Shown piece after piece: positions 62,687-64,000 of a DNA stretch of 64,000 bases. The position numbers were made by a program, and so were the translations under genes. Source of the DNA: Streptomyces cadmiisoli. GTDB taxonomy: Bacteria > Actinomycetota > Actinomycetes > Streptomycetales > Streptomycetaceae. The stretch spans positions 9,052,001-9,116,000 of the forward strand of contig NZ_CP030073.1 in the NCBI RefSeq assembly GCF_003261055.1, in the 5' to 3' direction. Under the pieces are notes generated by a model. It was not told where the DNA came from. It searched no databases and saw only the letters and a program-made list of their open reading frames with translations. Position 1 is the first letter of the stretch; the number at the start of each line of letters is the position of its first letter.

Positions 62687-63515
62687 GTGCGCCCAGCATG
62701 GGCGATTGCTTGGGGGTGGAAGTCCCCTGGGGGAAGAGGTGGTGCTAACCCCGAGCCGGAGGCAAGGGCGTCATCGTGAGGTGGGGTCTGGAGGAAGCCC
62801 GAGGCGAGACCTGGGTACCGAGGAACACGAACCGTGTATGAGGCGTGCTGGTCGGGTGAGCCTGCAAGCGAAGGTGATGCCCGTCTCCACCAAGAAGGCC
62901 AGTGCGTAAACGCGGCGGGGATCCAGGGACAGTGATCGTTCTTACCTGGGGAGATCTGTCCGGGTGTCGGTTGTGCTGAGGTGTCGCCGCGCCGACGGTC
63001 CGTGCCGGGAGGTGCGGGCTGACCGGGCAGAAGCCAGCAGAGGTCGTAGTACCAGCCGGGATGAGTACGGCGGCTGGGAAGGGCCGAACATCGAGTGGAA
63101 CGGATGATGTGGTGACTGCTCGTGCCGGTCACGGTGATCGCAGCAATACCGCTTCGGCGGTGCCGTCCGGAGAGGGACCGGTGCATTCCGGAAGTGCCCC
63201 GGCGGAGCGTAGTGGCCGGTCGGCGCGTCTCACGGAGGACGTTCACCGCGAACAGGCGTCCTCGCTGTGGGAGCTGTTGCTCTCGAAGGAGAACCTGCTC
63301 GCGGCGCTCGACCGCGTCGAGGCGAACCGGGGTGTTCCCGGGGTGGACGGCATGACCACGGCTGAGTTGTGGCCGTGGATCGCGGTGCACTGGCCCGAGG
63401 TGAGGGCCGAACTCGACGCGGGCACTTACCGGCCGGCGCCGGTCCGTCAGGTGATCATCCCGAAGCCTGGCGGCGGTGAGCGGATGCTGGGGGTGCCGAC
63501 GGTCCTCGCATAGGG
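62687..63515 (+). mobile_element. group II intron (class C type), 3'-truncated
   Basis: The 5' end GTGCGCCCAGCATGGGC is a group II intron start, followed by about 370 bp of structured non-coding sequence and the start of an intron reverse transcriptase at 63061. The element breaks off in the reverse transcriptase; domains V and VI and the 3' splice site are absent. It cannot splice or move. Confidence 0.75.
63061..63513 (+). pseudogene. group II intron reverse transcriptase/maturase, N-terminal fragment
   Basis: 150 residues from the ATG at 63061. After a variable leader the RVT_N/RT-0 region is clear: SSLWELLLSKENLLAALDRV, EANRGVPGVDGMTTAELWPW and TYRPAPVRQVIIPKPGGGER-MLGVPTVLA, then a stop where the family continues with DR-x-x-QQAI. 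The catalytic YADD, maturase X and zinc domains are lost. Confidence 0.82.
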
Positions 63516-63539
63516 CCGCATCGTCCAGGCAGTCGTTGG

Positions 63540-63770
63540 GTTCGCTGGTGGTCACCCACCCGTTCCATCCGTTGTCCGGCTGCGAGTTGGAGATTCTGTA
63601 CGTCAAGCGCCGGAGCGATGCGCTGGTCTTCGTCTGCGCGAGCGGTGCGGGCCGGAGCGTGACGCTGCCGCAGGCGTGGACCGACCGAGGGGTTGCGGCC
63701 GAGGAGCACCCGCTCGCGGTCGAGGGCCCGTGTGCTGCCCGTGCCCTGGTGAATGCCCTAGCCTCCGTGT
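63540..63770 (+). pseudogene. DUF5372-like protein relic
   Basis: In-frame text VVTHPFHPLSGCELEILYVK, RRSDALVFVCASGAGRSVTL, PQAWTDRGVAAEEHPLAVEG resembles the small DUF5372 family (VTHPFHPLxGxExxLxxxR...LPAxWTD) that accompanies transposon recombinase genes. No start is seen and the open frame runs on into unrelated text to the window end. Confidence 0.5.
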
Positions 63771-63916
63771 TTCGGTTCGGGTCGGCTGAGCTGGGTGAAC
63801 GCCCGTGCCGGAGGTCGTGGGGCTGCTGTTGGATGGTGGGCATGCCGCAGGCCCGGCGCGATGGCCGGGTGCTCCTGGGTCCTCGGGTCGTGGGTGGTCA
63901 GTGGCGGTCTTGTCTG

Positions 63917-64000
63917 TCACGTGGCCGGTCGGGGCAGTGCGACGAGGCGGCTGAACGCGGCGGTCAGCTCGTGGCGCCAGGGCCAGGTAGTGGCGATCCG
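63917..64000 (-). CDS. transposase C-terminal end (partial, runs off window)
   Basis: The minus frame entering from the window edge reads RIATTWPWRHELTAAFSRLV-ALPRPAT and stops. The WPWxxxLxxAxxRLxALP ending is like that of IS1380-type transposases. Only 27 residues are visible, so this is tentative. Confidence 0.35.
   Translation of the reverse strand, partial: RIATTWPWRHELTAAFSRLVALPRPAT

Overview
The window looks like a variable, accessory part of a Streptomyces (or close actinomycete) chromosome. Coding regions are very GC-rich, GTG starts are frequent, ribosome sites are GGAGG-like, and the protein families present (MMPL exporter beside MarR, subtilisin-type exoproteases, I36-type secreted proteins, a PIG-L deacetylase, IstB/IS110/IS701/IS630 transposases) are typical of that group. 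No tRNA, rRNA, CRISPR array or replication origin was seen. About a third of the window is relic DNA: broken transposases, decayed regulators, truncated enzymes and stretches with no supportable gene.

Layout. 1-1.8 kb: the end of a MarR gene and three transposase relics. 1.8-9.6 kb: a cupin, an aromatic-ring FAD monooxygenase, two small I36-like secreted proteins around a duplicated-domain lipoprotein, and a secreted beta-propeller protein. 10.5-19.2 kb: TetR regulator, IS5 relic, NAD(P)-binding protein, recombinase relic, a tightly divergent MarR/MMPL export pair, a cupin lipoprotein and a pirin. 19.5-26.8 kb: IS110 and IS701 relics, a seven-bladed YVTN protein, a monooxygenase fragment with a degenerate IS630 lodged in its stop codon, the C-terminal piece of a subtilisin-type protease, and an intact IS5. 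26.8-37.9 kb: arylamine N-acetyltransferase, second FAD monooxygenase, VOC protein, a large subtilisin-type protease followed by a lipoprotein that appears to be its detached C-terminal module, and a PIG-L deacetylase. 37.9-43.7 kb: lipoprotein, MacA-like adaptor, ABC ATPase and FtsX permease downstream of a response regulator/histidine kinase pair. 44-53 kb: a Tat-type cupin, relics, a second protease in which the C-terminal module is still fused, and a second copy of the duplicated-domain lipoprotein. 53.9-64 kb: GntR regulator, NmrA-like protein, a dead FtsX permease, an IS3 element split by an intact IS110, a cupin, an intact IS630, and a truncated group II intron behind a strong hairpin.

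How the parts may fit together. Six copies of a TTGA-N4-TCAA palindrome lie in non-coding DNA, five of them in the form TTGA-N4-TCAAG pointing at the next gene: an I36-like protein, the acetyltransferase, the second monooxygenase, the second lipoprotein and the relic of a third lipoprotein copy. This suggests one scattered regulon for secreted proteins and aromatic-compound modification. A second theme is the protease family with a C-terminal beta module, seen here fused, detached as a lipoprotein, and as an orphan fragment. A third is the intact IS110, whose long 5' non-coding end folds like a bridge RNA and repeats the sequence of its insertion site.
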